Shown: positions 24,640-33,281, counted from the first letter of the stretch. The stretch: DNA of 33,454 bases from Bacteroidota bacterium (GCA_023388315.1 JAEWGM010000034.1:1-33454); one strand, 5' to 3'. The notes: a model not told the origin generated them from the letters alone. Program-made: numbers and translations.

Positions 24640-25665
24640 TTATTCCACACTTTCTTTCAATCCAAATTGCTTGGCAAGCAATTCATATGATTTCTTGCGG
24701 GTAGCAAAATCGTTGTACATATCAAACAGCATAATTTCATCGGTTTGCGTGGCCGTAGCCCATTGATGCAACTGTTCAGCTACCTGATCGGGCGTGCCAA
24801 TGACAAACTTGCGTAACACTTCCTCGCGAACCAGTTTTTCGCGGCCGGTGTACACGTGCGCGTTGGCATCTTTCAGCGTAGGGCTGGTAATTTTATTCCC
24901 CATCGAAAGCAGCGTCCAATGCAAAACGGCCGGCGCGGCATGGTAGCGCGCTTCTTCTTCGGTTTCGGCAGTAAAAACGATAATCGACAAAATACTTTTC
25001 GGTTCCGATAAATACGCGGAAGGCTTAAACTTTTTCCTGTACGTATTCAACACGGGAATGGCATAACCCGCGTTAATTTGACCGGCAAACGCGAACGGCA
25101 ATCCGTGTTGAATGGCAAATTGCACACCGCCGGTGCTTGAGCCCAACACAAACACCTCGGGCGAAAGCGATGGGTCGGGGCTGGCTTTGATGTTGCGAAA
25201 CGGATGGTTGTCCGGCAAGTTATGCCCTAAAAAACCCAACAAATCTTCCAATTGATTTGGGAAAATATCCTGGTGAATGACATCCCATGTGCGGCGTAGC
25301 GCGAAAGCCGTTCTGCCATCGGTTCCCGGCGCGCGGCCAATGCCAAGGTCAATGCGGCCGGGATGCAACGCCTCCAGCATCGCAAACCGCTCAGCCACAT
25401 TAAACGCGCTGTGGTTGGGAAGCATCACGCCGCCCGTCCCCACGCGTATGCGTTTTGTGTGAGCCGCCACGTGCGCTACCATTATTTCGGGAAACATGCT
25501 CATTAGAAAAGGCATATTGTGGTGCTCGGCAAACCAATATCGGGTGTAACCAAGCCGATCGGCAAGCTGTGCAACCTCGGTTGAACGGCGCAGCACTTCA
25601 GATGGCGATTCCTTATCTTCAGAAAATTGCGCCAGATCAAGAATGGATAGTTTTATTTTTTGCAT
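24640..25665 (-). CDS. LLM class flavin-dependent oxidoreductase (luciferase-like monooxygenase)
   Basis: This 341-residue cytosolic TIM-barrel flavoenzyme opens KIKLSILDLAQFSEDKES and carries the hallmark GYTRYWFAEHHNMPFL. It continues with RIRVGTGGVMLPNHSAF, then EALHPGRIDLGIGRAPGTDG, all typical of the MsnO8-like branch. Members use FMNH2 and O2, or act as flavin-dependent oxidases on unknown organic substrates. The gene converges on tolC with a 31-base gap and no obvious terminator. Its upstream side borders the AT-rich restriction locus, and no good -7 box was found for it. Confidence 0.93.
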   Translation of the reverse strand: MQKIKLSILDLAQFSEDKESPSEVLRRSTEVAQLADRLGYTRYWFAEHHNMPFLMSMFPEIMVAHVAAHTKRIRVGTGGVMLPNHSAFNVAERFAMLEALHPGRIDLGIGRAPGTDGRTAFALRRTWDVIHQDIFPNQLEDLLGFLGHNLPDNHPFRNIKASPDPSLSPEVFVLGSSTGGVQFAIQHGLPFAFAGQINAGYAIPVLNTYRKKFKPSAYLSEPKSILSIIVFTAETEEEARYHAAPAVLHWTLLSMGNKITSPTLKDANAHVYTGREKLVREEVLRKFVIGTPDQVAEQLHQWATATQTDEIMLFDMYNDFATRKKSYELLAKQFGLKESVE

Positions 25666-25770
25666 TTGAATATGTAAATGAAGGTTTTCTTATTAACGCA
25701 GAGAATGGGGGATATGTTCTTGGATATAGCGCGCAGGAGAGTTATATTGGCGAAGAGTGAGGACACGTGA

Positions 25771-25881
25771 AACGAAAAATACAACAGGCTACAGCTTCCA
25801 ATCTCTGAAATCGGTAAAAAAATTGCATAAACAGTTGAACAACTATTTGATAGTTTCAAAAATAAAAAACATTATCTTTAG
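25771..25881 (+). pseudogene. Possible relic of an HsdS C-terminus
   Basis: This short stretch reads, with one in-frame stop at 25828-25830, LPISEIGKKIA then TVEQLFDSFKNKKHYL. It resembles the C-terminal repeat of type I specificity subunits (a Pro-containing strand, then Q/G-K-K-I-A, then a coiled helix). No start codon or upstream domain remains. With the Fic fragment next to it, it suggests a decayed hsdS-fic segment in front of hsdR. The match is short and I give it low weight. Confidence 0.25.
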
Positions 25882-25922
25882 ATTGAACAGAATCCTAATA
25901 AAATATTTTTGTATTTAAAAGA

Positions 25923-26219
25923 TTGTTAGTGCATGGCTACGCTATTAACAATAAAGTCAAAAACCACTCTTTCTGCGACGGAAATAAACGTAGAGCCGCA
26001 GCACTATTCCTGTGGTTTCTTGCGAACAATGGTATCCTTTATAATCCGGATGGCTCCAAACGTATTGCAGACAACACTTTAGTCGCTCTCACTCTGATGA
26101 TTGTAGAAAGTAAAACAGAAGAAATGGACATGATGGTAAAAGTGGTGGTAAATTTGATCTACCTATCCCAATTAGAACAACTATCTCATTCAGTTCTTGG
26201 TTATTTTTACTACCTTTGA
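25923..26219 (+). pseudogene. Truncated Fic/DOC domain (RhuM-Fic family fragment)
   Basis: About 85 residues remain of a Fic-domain protein. The catalytic loop HSFCDGNKR is intact (HxFxDGNKR consensus), followed by RAAALFLWFLANNGILY and a GSKRIADNTLVALTLMI segment seen at the C-terminus of RhuM/Fic-family proteins often found beside type I restriction genes. All of the domain upstream of the loop, including the flap and any inhibitory helix, is missing, and there is no ATG before it; the frame is closed by a stop at 25899-25901. The AMP-transfer activity is therefore almost certainly lost. Its 3' end overlaps the hsdR promoter. Confidence 0.75.
26211..26218 (+). promoter_or_regulatory. -7 box upstream of hsdR
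   Basis: TACCTTTG exactly matches TAnnTTTG and lies 33 bases before the hsdR ATG, at the very end of the Fic relic. The -33 region is not convincing. It is the only promoter box found before the hsdR-prrC-hsdM series. Confidence 0.5.
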
Positions 26220-26251
26220 AATCCTAAAATTATATAATCAGAACAAAGTCT

Positions 26252-29218
26252 ATGACGAAAGAAGCACAAATTGAAGAACAATTTATTGAGAAGTTAGAAG
26301 AACTTAAATATACATACCGCCCTGATATTCGCGATAGGAATACGCTGGAAAACAATTTTCGTGAAAAGTTTCAGTCTCTTAATCGAGTAAAATTAACCGA
26401 TAATGAGTTTGAACGTCTTAAAACAGAAATAATAACACCAAATGTATTTACTGCGTCAAAACTATTGCGTAGCATAAATTATTTTCAGCGTGAAGATGGT
26501 ACACCTCTACTTTACACATTGGTAAATATTAAAGACTGGTGTAAAAATGAATACGAGGTCATTAACCAGCTACGGATAAATACGAATAATAGTAATCAAC
26601 GATATGACGTTATCATTCTTATAAATGGAATACCGATAGTTCAAGTCGAATTGAAGTCATTAGATATGTCGCCACGAAAAGCTATGCAACAAATAGTTGA
26701 TTACAGAAATAATCCGGGCAATGGCTACACGAATACACTGCTGTGTTTTATGCAATTATTTGTGGTGAGTAATCGTAGTAATACCTACTACTTCTCCAAT
26801 AATAAGAACGAGCATTTTCGTTTTAATGCTGACGAGCAATTCTTACCGGTCTATCAATTTGCTGATGAACAAAACAAAAAAATCACACATTTAGACACCT
26901 TTGCCGAAAAATTTCTACCTAAATGTACGTTAGGTGAAATGATTAACAAATACATGGTGTTGGTTGAAAGTGAGCAGAAGCTATTAGTGATGCGTCCATA
27001 CCAAATTTATGCAGTTAAGGCAATTATGGATTGTATCCATCAAAACAGGGGAAACGGTTATATTTGGCACACTACCGGAAGTGGAAAAACGCTCACATCT
27101 TTTAAAGCTTCAACACTTTTGAAAGATAACAAAGATATCGAAAAATGTCTTTTTGTTGTTGACCGTAAGGATTTAGATAGACAAACACGTGAGGAATTTA
27201 ATAAGTTTCAAGAAGGTAGTGTAGAAGAAAATACAAATACCGAAACATTGGTAAGGAGATTGCTATCTACCGATTATGCCGACAAAGTAATTGTTACCAC
27301 CATTCAGAAACTGGGTCTGGCGTTAGACGCAAACAATAAAAAAAACTACAAGGAGCGCTTGAAATCACTCAGCAAAAAACGAATGGTTTTCATCTTTGAC
27401 GAATGTCATCGCTCACAGTTTGGCGACAATCACAAAGCCATAAAAGAGTTTTTCCCAAACGCTCAACTTTTTGGCTTTACCGGAACTCCTATTTTTGACG
27501 AAAATTCAACATATAATATCCGTGAGGGAGAACAGGCTTCATATAAAACCACCGAAGATGTTTTTGAAAAGCGTTTGCACGCTTATACCATCACTCATGC
27601 GATAGATGATAAAAATGTGTTACGTTTTCACATAGACTATTTTAAAGGACAAGGTAATATTCAACTTAATCCGGGTGAAACCTTGGCAAAGCACGCAGTA
27701 GTTGATGCTATTATCTCTAAACATAACGCAGCAACTCACTCAACACGCTTTAATGCGCTTTTTGCAACAGCATCTATTAATGACGCAATTGAGTATTATC
27801 AGCTTTTTAAAGAAATTCAGCGTAAAAAAAAGTCTGAGAATAAAGACTTTATTCCGCTTAACGTTGCTTGTGTTTTTTCACCTCCTGCCGAAGGAGATAA
27901 AGATATTCAGCAAATTCAGGAAGATTTAACGCAGGAAAAGGAGGATAACAAGCAAAATCCCAAAGAAAAAAAAGCAGCATTAAGAACTATTATTAGAGAT
28001 TATAACAAACAGTTTGAAACAAATCACAATATCAACGAGTTTGATTTGTACTATCAGGATATTCAGAAACGTATTAAAGACCATAAATACAGCAATGCGG
28101 ATTATCCTCATAAAAATAAAATAGACATAACCATAGTGGTAGATATGCTCTTAACCGGTTTCGATTCAAAATATCTAAATACGTTGTATGTAGATAAAAA
28201 TTTGAAATATCACGGTTTAATTCAGGCTTTTTCCCGTACAAATCGCGTTTTGAACGACACTAAACCTTATGGAAATATTTTGGATTTTCGTTCTCAGCAA
28301 GATGCTGTAGATGTAGCTATTACTCGTTTTTCAGGAGAGGATTCGGGCAAGGCGAGGGAAATATGGTTGGTTGATCCTGCACCGGTAGTTATAGAAAAAT
28401 TTAAAGAAGCAGTTGCTGCGTTAGACGATTTTATGGCAAAAAACAACTTGTTGTGCGAGCCTCATGAAGTGTACAACCTAAAAGGTGATGCAGCAAGAAT
28501 AGCCTTTGTGAAGAACTTTAAAGAAGTACAGCGCTATAAGACACAACTTGACCAATACACCGATTTGGATGAAGAGCAGATAGCTGAAATAGAAGCCATA
28601 TTGCCCGAAGAAACACTGCGCTCCTTTAGAAGTTCATACCTTGAAACAGCCAAAAAATTTAAAGAAATTCAACAAAAAGAGGGGGATAACGCACCAATAG
28701 ACGTCCAACAGCTGGATTTTGAGTTTGTCCTTTTTGCTTCGTCATTGATTGATTATGATTATATTATGTCGCTTATTGCCGACAATATGAAGAAGAAACC
28801 TCAGAAGCAAAAAATGAGCAAAGCCCAGATAATCAGCCTGCTTTCATCTAACTCCAACTTGATGGATGAGCAAGAAGATTTAACTGAATATATCAACAGC
28901 TTGGACTGGGAAAGTGGACAGGATGAAAATACTTTACGTGAAGGGTTTAATACATTTTTAACCGAAAAATACGAAAAACAGATAAATAATATTGCTAATA
29001 AACATGGATTAACGTCGGAAGACTTAAAAGCCTTTGTGGAAAATATTATTAGTAGAATGATTTTTGATGGAGAAAAGTTAACTGACTTACTTGAACCATT
29101 AGACCTTAGCTGGAAAGAACGACGTGTTAAAGAATTATCCTTAATGCAAGACCTTGTTCCGTTCTTAAAAAAACAAACACAAGGTAGAGAAATATCAGGA
29201 TTGGCTGCGTATGAATAA
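26252..29218 (+). CDS. hsdR: Type I restriction enzyme, R (endonuclease/translocase) subunit
   Basis: This 988-residue protein is of normal family length. The N-terminal PD-(D/E)xK nuclease core is visible (Asp119 in RYDVIIL, Glu133-x-Lys135 in VQVELKS). The SF2 motor follows: Walker A HTTGSGKT (273-280), motif II DECH (383-386) and motif III region TGTP (410-413). A distal helicase motif VDMLLTGFDSKYL and an AFSRTNRV motif VI follow. The C-terminal helical region should bind HsdM. With HsdM and HsdS it translocates unmethylated DNA and cuts at a distance. Codon use is visibly more AT-rich than in the genes left of 25,665. The next gene starts 17 bases after its stop. Confidence 0.96.
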   Translation: MTKEAQIEEQFIEKLEELKYTYRPDIRDRNTLENNFREKFQSLNRVKLTDNEFERLKTEIITPNVFTASKLLRSINYFQREDGTPLLYTLVNIKDWCKNEYEVINQLRINTNNSNQRYDVIILINGIPIVQVELKSLDMSPRKAMQQIVDYRNNPGNGYTNTLLCFMQLFVVSNRSNTYYFSNNKNEHFRFNADEQFLPVYQFADEQNKKITHLDTFAEKFLPKCTLGEMINKYMVLVESEQKLLVMRPYQIYAVKAIMDCIHQNRGNGYIWHTTGSGKTLTSFKASTLLKDNKDIEKCLFVVDRKDLDRQTREEFNKFQEGSVEENTNTETLVRRLLSTDYADKVIVTTIQKLGLALDANNKKNYKERLKSLSKKRMVFIFDECHRSQFGDNHKAIKEFFPNAQLFGFTGTPIFDENSTYNIREGEQASYKTTEDVFEKRLHAYTITHAIDDKNVLRFHIDYFKGQGNIQLNPGETLAKHAVVDAIISKHNAATHSTRFNALFATASINDAIEYYQLFKEIQRKKKSENKDFIPLNVACVFSPPAEGDKDIQQIQEDLTQEKEDNKQNPKEKKAALRTIIRDYNKQFETNHNINEFDLYYQDIQKRIKDHKYSNADYPHKNKIDITIVVDMLLTGFDSKYLNTLYVDKNLKYHGLIQAFSRTNRVLNDTKPYGNILDFRSQQDAVDVAITRFSGEDSGKAREIWLVDPAPVVIEKFKEAVAALDDFMAKNNLLCEPHEVYNLKGDAARIAFVKNFKEVQRYKTQLDQYTDLDEEQIAEIEAILPEETLRSFRSSYLETAKKFKEIQQKEGDNAPIDVQQLDFEFVLFASSLIDYDYIMSLIADNMKKKPQKQKMSKAQIISLLSSNSNLMDEQEDLTEYINSLDWESGQDENTLREGFNTFLTEKYEKQINNIANKHGLTSEDLKAFVENIISRMIFDGEKLTDLLEPLDLSWKERRVKELSLMQDLVPFLKKQTQGREISGLAAYE

Positions 29219-29235
29219 TCTTTTTTGCTTAAAAT

Positions 29236-30381
29236 ATGAGCAGTCAAACTAAAATATATAATTACAAAACTCTGAACAATCTCGTTGTTCGATTACGTGA
29301 TGATTTAAACAGTTCAGATTTTGTTTTGCTTTTTGCTTATAATGGTACAGGCAAGACGCGAATTTCAATGGCTTTTAAGGATAAAGGGAAAAAACAAGAA
29401 AAAAATAAGCCGGACACATTATATTTCAATGCTTTTACCGAGGATCTTTTCCATTGGGACAATGACTTGCAAAATGATGCTGAACGTGTTCTTAAAATAA
29501 ACGCCGATTCAAGCTTTTTTAGTGGTTTGAAAGAATTAGCGTTGGAGGAGAAAATTTTTGCTTATTTAGAACGCTATGCTGAATTTGACTTCAAGATTGA
29601 TTATGAAAAATGGGAAATCACATTCAGCAAAGAAATCAAAAACCCTAAGTATCGAATAGGCTCTGAAGAACCTGAGTACATTCTTCTAAATAATATCAAA
29701 ATTTCACGAGGTGAAGAAAATATCTTTATTTGGTGCTTTTTTCTTGCCATTTGCGAATTGGCTATTGATGGTGAGGAGGCTTACAAGGATATAAAATTTA
29801 TTTTTATTGACGACCCAATTTCCTCGTTGGATGATAATAATGCAATAGCTGTAGCAACCGATCTTTCTCAATTGTTACAAAAAGGGATTGGAAAACAAAA
29901 AGTGGTAATATCATCTCATCATAGTTTGTTTTTCAACATAATGTGTAATGAATTGAAAAAGTTTAAACATAAGCGTTATTTTCTACATAAAAATGGACAA
30001 GAAGGGCATACTTTAAGAGTAACTAATGATACGCCCTTTTTTCATCATGTAGCATTGTTAAGTGAGCTGAAAAGAGCCGTGGATACTGATAAAATTAACA
30101 CATATCACTTTAATATGCTGCGTAGTATTTTAGAAAAAACATCAAATTTCTTTGGTTTTGACGACTTTTCACAATGTGTTCATGGGATAGAAGATGAGGT
30201 GCTTTATGCACGAGCTTTAAATTTATTGAGCCATGGAAAATATTCAATATATGAACCAAAAGAAATGGGTGTAGATAACAAAAAATTATTTCAGGACATT
30301 TTGCAATCATTTTTGGATAAATATCACTTTTATCTGCCAAAAGTTTTTATTGACGAAAAAAAAACAATCAACTTAACATGA
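29236..30381 (+). CDS. PrrC-like anticodon nuclease (ABC-type ATPase + ACNase)
   Basis: This 381-residue protein is close in size to E. coli PrrC (396). The N-terminal ABC-type NTPase has Walker A AYNGTGKT (34-41), a signature-like ISRGEE (156-161), Walker B FIFIDDPISSLD (Asp192/Asp193) and a SSHH switch (226-229). The C-terminal domain keeps the nuclease triad of PrrC/RloC: Arg296-x3-Glu300 and His333. The Arg-to-His distance is 37, against 36 for Arg320/Glu324/His356 of E. coli PrrC. By family knowledge it would be silenced by the associated type I enzyme and cleave a tRNA anticodon when phage anti-restriction disturbs it. Its stop overlaps the hsdM start (ATGA, 30378-30381). The target tRNA is unknown. 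Confidence 0.78.
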   Translation: MSSQTKIYNYKTLNNLVVRLRDDLNSSDFVLLFAYNGTGKTRISMAFKDKGKKQEKNKPDTLYFNAFTEDLFHWDNDLQNDAERVLKINADSSFFSGLKELALEEKIFAYLERYAEFDFKIDYEKWEITFSKEIKNPKYRIGSEEPEYILLNNIKISRGEENIFIWCFFLAICELAIDGEEAYKDIKFIFIDDPISSLDDNNAIAVATDLSQLLQKGIGKQKVVISSHHSLFFNIMCNELKKFKHKRYFLHKNGQEGHTLRVTNDTPFFHHVALLSELKRAVDTDKINTYHFNMLRSILEKTSNFFGFDDFSQCVHGIEDEVLYARALNLLSHGKYSIYEPKEMGVDNKKLFQDILQSFLDKYHFYLPKVFIDEKKTINLT

Positions 30382-32006
30382 CAATACAACAACAGCAACA
30401 ATTAGGTAAAACCTTGTGGAACATTGCCGATCAACTTAGAGGAGCGATGAATGCCGATGACTTCCGCGACTATATGCTTTCTTTTTTATTTTTACGTTAT
30501 TTGTCTGATAATTACGAGCAAGCTGTAAAGAAAGAGTTGGGACGTGATTATCCTCAATTAGACGAAGACATTAAGCACTCTGCCCTTAATGTGTGGTATA
30601 ACGCCAACGAAGCCGATGTGCCTGATTTTGAGAAGCAAATGCGCCGGAAAGTACATTATGTTATAAAGCCCCAATACTTGTGGAGTAATATATCTGAACT
30701 TGCCCGCACGCAGGATGCAGAATTGCTGAAAACGCTTGAAGAGGGTTTTCGGTACATAGAGAATGAGTCGTTTGAAAGTACATTTCAAGGCTTGTTTTCT
30801 GAGATTAATCTGAACTCTGAAAAATTGGGTAAAACCGCCACAGATAGAAATAAAAAACTCTGTGTAATTATACAGAAAATTGCCGAAGGTATAGCCCAAT
30901 TTTCTACCGATACTGATGTTTTGGGAGATGCGTATGAGTATCTTATAGGTCAGTTTGCTGCTGGCTCAGGCAAAAAAGCCGGAGAGTTCTACACACCACA
31001 ACAACTATCAACTATTCTTTCAAAAATCGTTACGTTAGATAGTCAAAATCCCTCGTTGGGTGAAAAGAAAAAGTTAGACAGCGTATTAGACTTTGCTTGC
31101 GGTTCAGGCTCGCTCTTACTCAATGTTCGCCGACAATTAAAAGAAAGCGGAGGCAGTATTGGTAAAATATATGGGCAAGAAAAAAATATCACAACCTATA
31201 ATCTTGCTCGAATGAATATGTTGCTTCACGGTTTGAAAGATACTGAGTTCGAAATACATCATGGTGATACGTTGTTGAATGATTGGGATATTTTAAGAGA
31301 AATGAACCCGGCTAAGAAAATGGAGTTTGACGCTATTGTAGCAAACCCACCATTTAGTCTGCGCTGGGAACCAAATGAGGCATTAGCCGAAGATTTTAGA
31401 TTTAAGAGCCATGGAATAGCACCAAAATCAGCTGCTGATTTTTCATTTTTACTGCATGGTTTTCATTTTCTTTCCAGTGAAGGAACAATGGCAATAATCC
31501 TTCCGCACGGTGTGCTTTTCCGTGGTGGTGCCGAAGAGCGCATCCGTACAAAACTTCTGAAGGATAATAATATTGATACGGTTATAGGATTACCTGCAAA
31601 TTTATTTTTCTCTACCGGTATTCCTGTTTGTATTTTGGTACTAAAAAAATGCAAGAGATTTGATGATGTCTTATTTATCAATGCCAGTGAACATTTTGAA
31701 AAAGGGAAACGCCAAAATCGCTTACGGGAAGGGGAGGAAAACGGTGAGCCAAATGATATTCAAAAAATAGTGGAAACTTATCAGTTCCGCAAAGAAGAAG
31801 AGCGGTATGCACGCCGTGTTCCAATGAGCGAAATAGAAGAAAACGGCTACAATCTAAATATTTCTCGCTACGTAAGTACTTTCATCGAAGAAGAGCCTGT
31901 TGATATTCATGCAGTAATGAAAGAAATTAAAGAGTTGGAGGCTAAACGAGCCGACTTGGATAAAGAAATTGATGTGTATTTTAAAGAGTTGGGATTGGTA
32001 TTTTAA
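30378..32006 (+). CDS. hsdM: Type I restriction-modification system, M (methyltransferase) subunit
   Basis: This 542-residue N6-adenine methyltransferase has an N-terminal helical HsdM_N domain (LWNIADQLRGAMNADDFRDY). It also has GEFYTP (202-207), SAM motif FACGSG (239-244) and the catalytic NPPF (323-326). The C-terminus is a coiled helix (IKELEAKRADLDKEIDVYF) that normally contacts HsdS. It methylates adenine in the site set by HsdS and is the core of the R2M2S1 complex. The start overlaps the anticodon-nuclease stop, so the toxin-like gene and the methylase are translated together. The usual hsdS does not follow directly; two accessory genes are inserted first. Confidence 0.96.
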   Translation: MTIQQQQQLGKTLWNIADQLRGAMNADDFRDYMLSFLFLRYLSDNYEQAVKKELGRDYPQLDEDIKHSALNVWYNANEADVPDFEKQMRRKVHYVIKPQYLWSNISELARTQDAELLKTLEEGFRYIENESFESTFQGLFSEINLNSEKLGKTATDRNKKLCVIIQKIAEGIAQFSTDTDVLGDAYEYLIGQFAAGSGKKAGEFYTPQQLSTILSKIVTLDSQNPSLGEKKKLDSVLDFACGSGSLLLNVRRQLKESGGSIGKIYGQEKNITTYNLARMNMLLHGLKDTEFEIHHGDTLLNDWDILREMNPAKKMEFDAIVANPPFSLRWEPNEALAEDFRFKSHGIAPKSAADFSFLLHGFHFLSSEGTMAIILPHGVLFRGGAEERIRTKLLKDNNIDTVIGLPANLFFSTGIPVCILVLKKCKRFDDVLFINASEHFEKGKRQNRLREGEENGEPNDIQKIVETYQFRKEEERYARRVPMSEIEENGYNLNISRYVSTFIEEEPVDIHAVMKEIKELEAKRADLDKEIDVYFKELGLVF

Positions 32007-32024
32007 CATGAAAAGATTATTTGT

Positions 32025-32771
32025 ATGAAGCCTATTATAAATATTTATTGCGACGAGAGTTGTCATTTGCTCAATGACAAAGAGCCGATTATGGTATTGG
32101 GAGCCGTCTATTGTCCTGCTGAAAAGAAAAAAGATATCTTCGAACGATTGTATAGCTTTAAAGTCAGACACAATCTTATTCCTAATAACAAAAAAAACTG
32201 TAAAGACAATAGAGCATATTATGAGCTGAAATGGAATAAAGTTTCAAGAGCAAAAATTGACTATTTCAAAGATGTCATAAACTATTTTTTCGATAATGAC
32301 GATTTACAATTTCGTGTTTTGGTAGTTCCAGAGAAGCAGGTTTTGGATTACGAAAAATTTAATCATACGCACGATACGTTTTACTATAAAATGTATTTTG
32401 GTATGCTCAAAGCAATTCTAAATCCTGATAAATCTCATCACATTTACATTGATATTAAGGATACCAGAAGCAAGGAAAAGGTGCATAAACTTGAGCAAGT
32501 TTTGAGAAATGATAAATACGATTACTCTAAGGAAATCATCAAGAAAGTACAGCAAGTTCGTTCACACGAGGTGGAAATACTGCAACTTGCCGACCTCCTA
32601 ATCGGAGCTGTGTCATATATCAATAGAGGATTATTTAAGAGTAAAGCCAAAAATGAATTAATTAACATCATCAAACAACGTTCTAGATATTCATTGACTA
32701 AATCGACCTTGCTCAGAGAGAGAAAGTTTAATATTTTCGTGTGGGAAGCTCAAAAGCCTTATTTCGTATGA
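32025..32771 (+). CDS. DUF3800 domain protein
   Basis: This 248-residue protein has the DUF3800 landmarks: YCDES at 8-12 (Asp10, Glu11), YELKW (66-70), DIKDTR (143-148) and the C-terminal HEVEILQLADLLIGAVSY (Asp190). The spaced acidic residues fit an RNase H-like fold, so a nuclease activity is possible but unproven. It starts 18 bases after hsdM, and its stop overlaps the next gene's start (ATGA, 32768-32771). DUF3800 genes are often seen in mobile and defence regions; this placement between hsdM and hsdS makes a role in the restriction locus plausible. Confidence 0.85.
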   Translation: MKPIINIYCDESCHLLNDKEPIMVLGAVYCPAEKKKDIFERLYSFKVRHNLIPNNKKNCKDNRAYYELKWNKVSRAKIDYFKDVINYFFDNDDLQFRVLVVPEKQVLDYEKFNHTHDTFYYKMYFGMLKAILNPDKSHHIYIDIKDTRSKEKVHKLEQVLRNDKYDYSKEIIKKVQQVRSHEVEILQLADLLIGAVSYINRGLFKSKAKNELINIIKQRSRYSLTKSTLLRERKFNIFVWEAQKPYFV

Positions 32772-33265
32772 GTAAAAATAAACAATTAAAATTTCCTTCT
32801 ATCGTGTGTTTTGAAGATTATGAAGGAAACTTCAAGGCTTACTTTAGTGCTGTATATGAGATTTTTAAAGCAGACTTTATTTTGTCGCAACCGCTTTATG
32901 AAGGATTTAAAGTCTCGGTTCAAAAATATCCGGAAGTTGATGGTATTCATCGCACATTCTATCATATAACACATGAGGGTGACAACGAACAAAGCAGAAC
33001 GCCTGATTTTCGGAGAATGGAGCGAATTCGTTTCCCAAAATTTGTTATTGATAACAATATCCACCCGGAAATTTTAATATGGAAAAATCGTAGAAGACGT
33101 GATACAAGAGTATTACTTTTTAATGATGTTGAGAATTATTTGGTTGTGCTGACGGAAAGAAAAGGCTATTATTTGTTCTGGACAGCCTATTTGGTAACGG
33201 AAGTCCACCGAAAGCGGAAATTGTTACGAGAATATGAAACCTATCAAAAAACCAAAACCGCTTAG
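32768..33265 (+). CDS. Small protein, possible RelE/Barnase/EndoU-like nuclease, coupled to DUF3800
   Basis: The protein has 165 residues from the ATG at 32768; the four-base overlap with the DUF3800 stop decides this start over an in-frame extension. I do not recognise a named family with certainty. Visible features are a HRTFYHITHEG segment (His61, His66, His69), RTPDFRRMERIRF (77-89), EILIW, and a C-terminal block in which a hydrophobic strand (YLVVL) leads to ERKGYYLFWTAYLV and a basic helix. The His-rich strand, an R-x-x-R-I element and a terminal TAY strand resemble the phage-associated Barnase/EndoU/Colicin/RelE-like nuclease folds. The protein is strongly basic at the C-terminus. Function is inference only. 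Confidence 0.6.
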   Translation: MSKNKQLKFPSIVCFEDYEGNFKAYFSAVYEIFKADFILSQPLYEGFKVSVQKYPEVDGIHRTFYHITHEGDNEQSRTPDFRRMERIRFPKFVIDNNIHPEILIWKNRRRRDTRVLLFNDVENYLVVLTERKGYYLFWTAYLVTEVHRKRKLLREYETYQKTKTA

Positions 33266-33281
33266 CGGTGCTAAACGGTTT
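33255..33281 (+). terminator. Hairpin overlapping the stop codon before hsdS
   Basis: Bases 33255-33266 pair with 33270-33281 (12-bp stem, one mismatch, GGT loop). The left arm contains the TAG stop of the small gene. A T-rich but interrupted stretch follows (CTTTACTCCTTT). It may attenuate or terminate the upstream transcript so that hsdS depends on its own promoter. Confidence 0.5.

Noticed and set aside
25653..25859. 68-residue minus-strand frame near the Fic relic
   Set aside because: No family features, Ser/Leu/Ile-rich from AT-rich noncoding DNA, and it overlaps the start of the real flavoenzyme gene.
29236..30381. RloC or a generic SMC/RecF-like ATPase
   Set aside because: RloC and SMC-like proteins carry long coiled coils and a zinc hook; this protein is only 381 residues, has no CxxC hook and keeps the PrrC triad spacing.
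32741..32767. Upstream GTG extension of the small gene after DUF3800
   Set aside because: The added nine codons lie inside DUF3800 coding sequence; the ATG at 32768 in the ATGA overlap is the typical coupled start.
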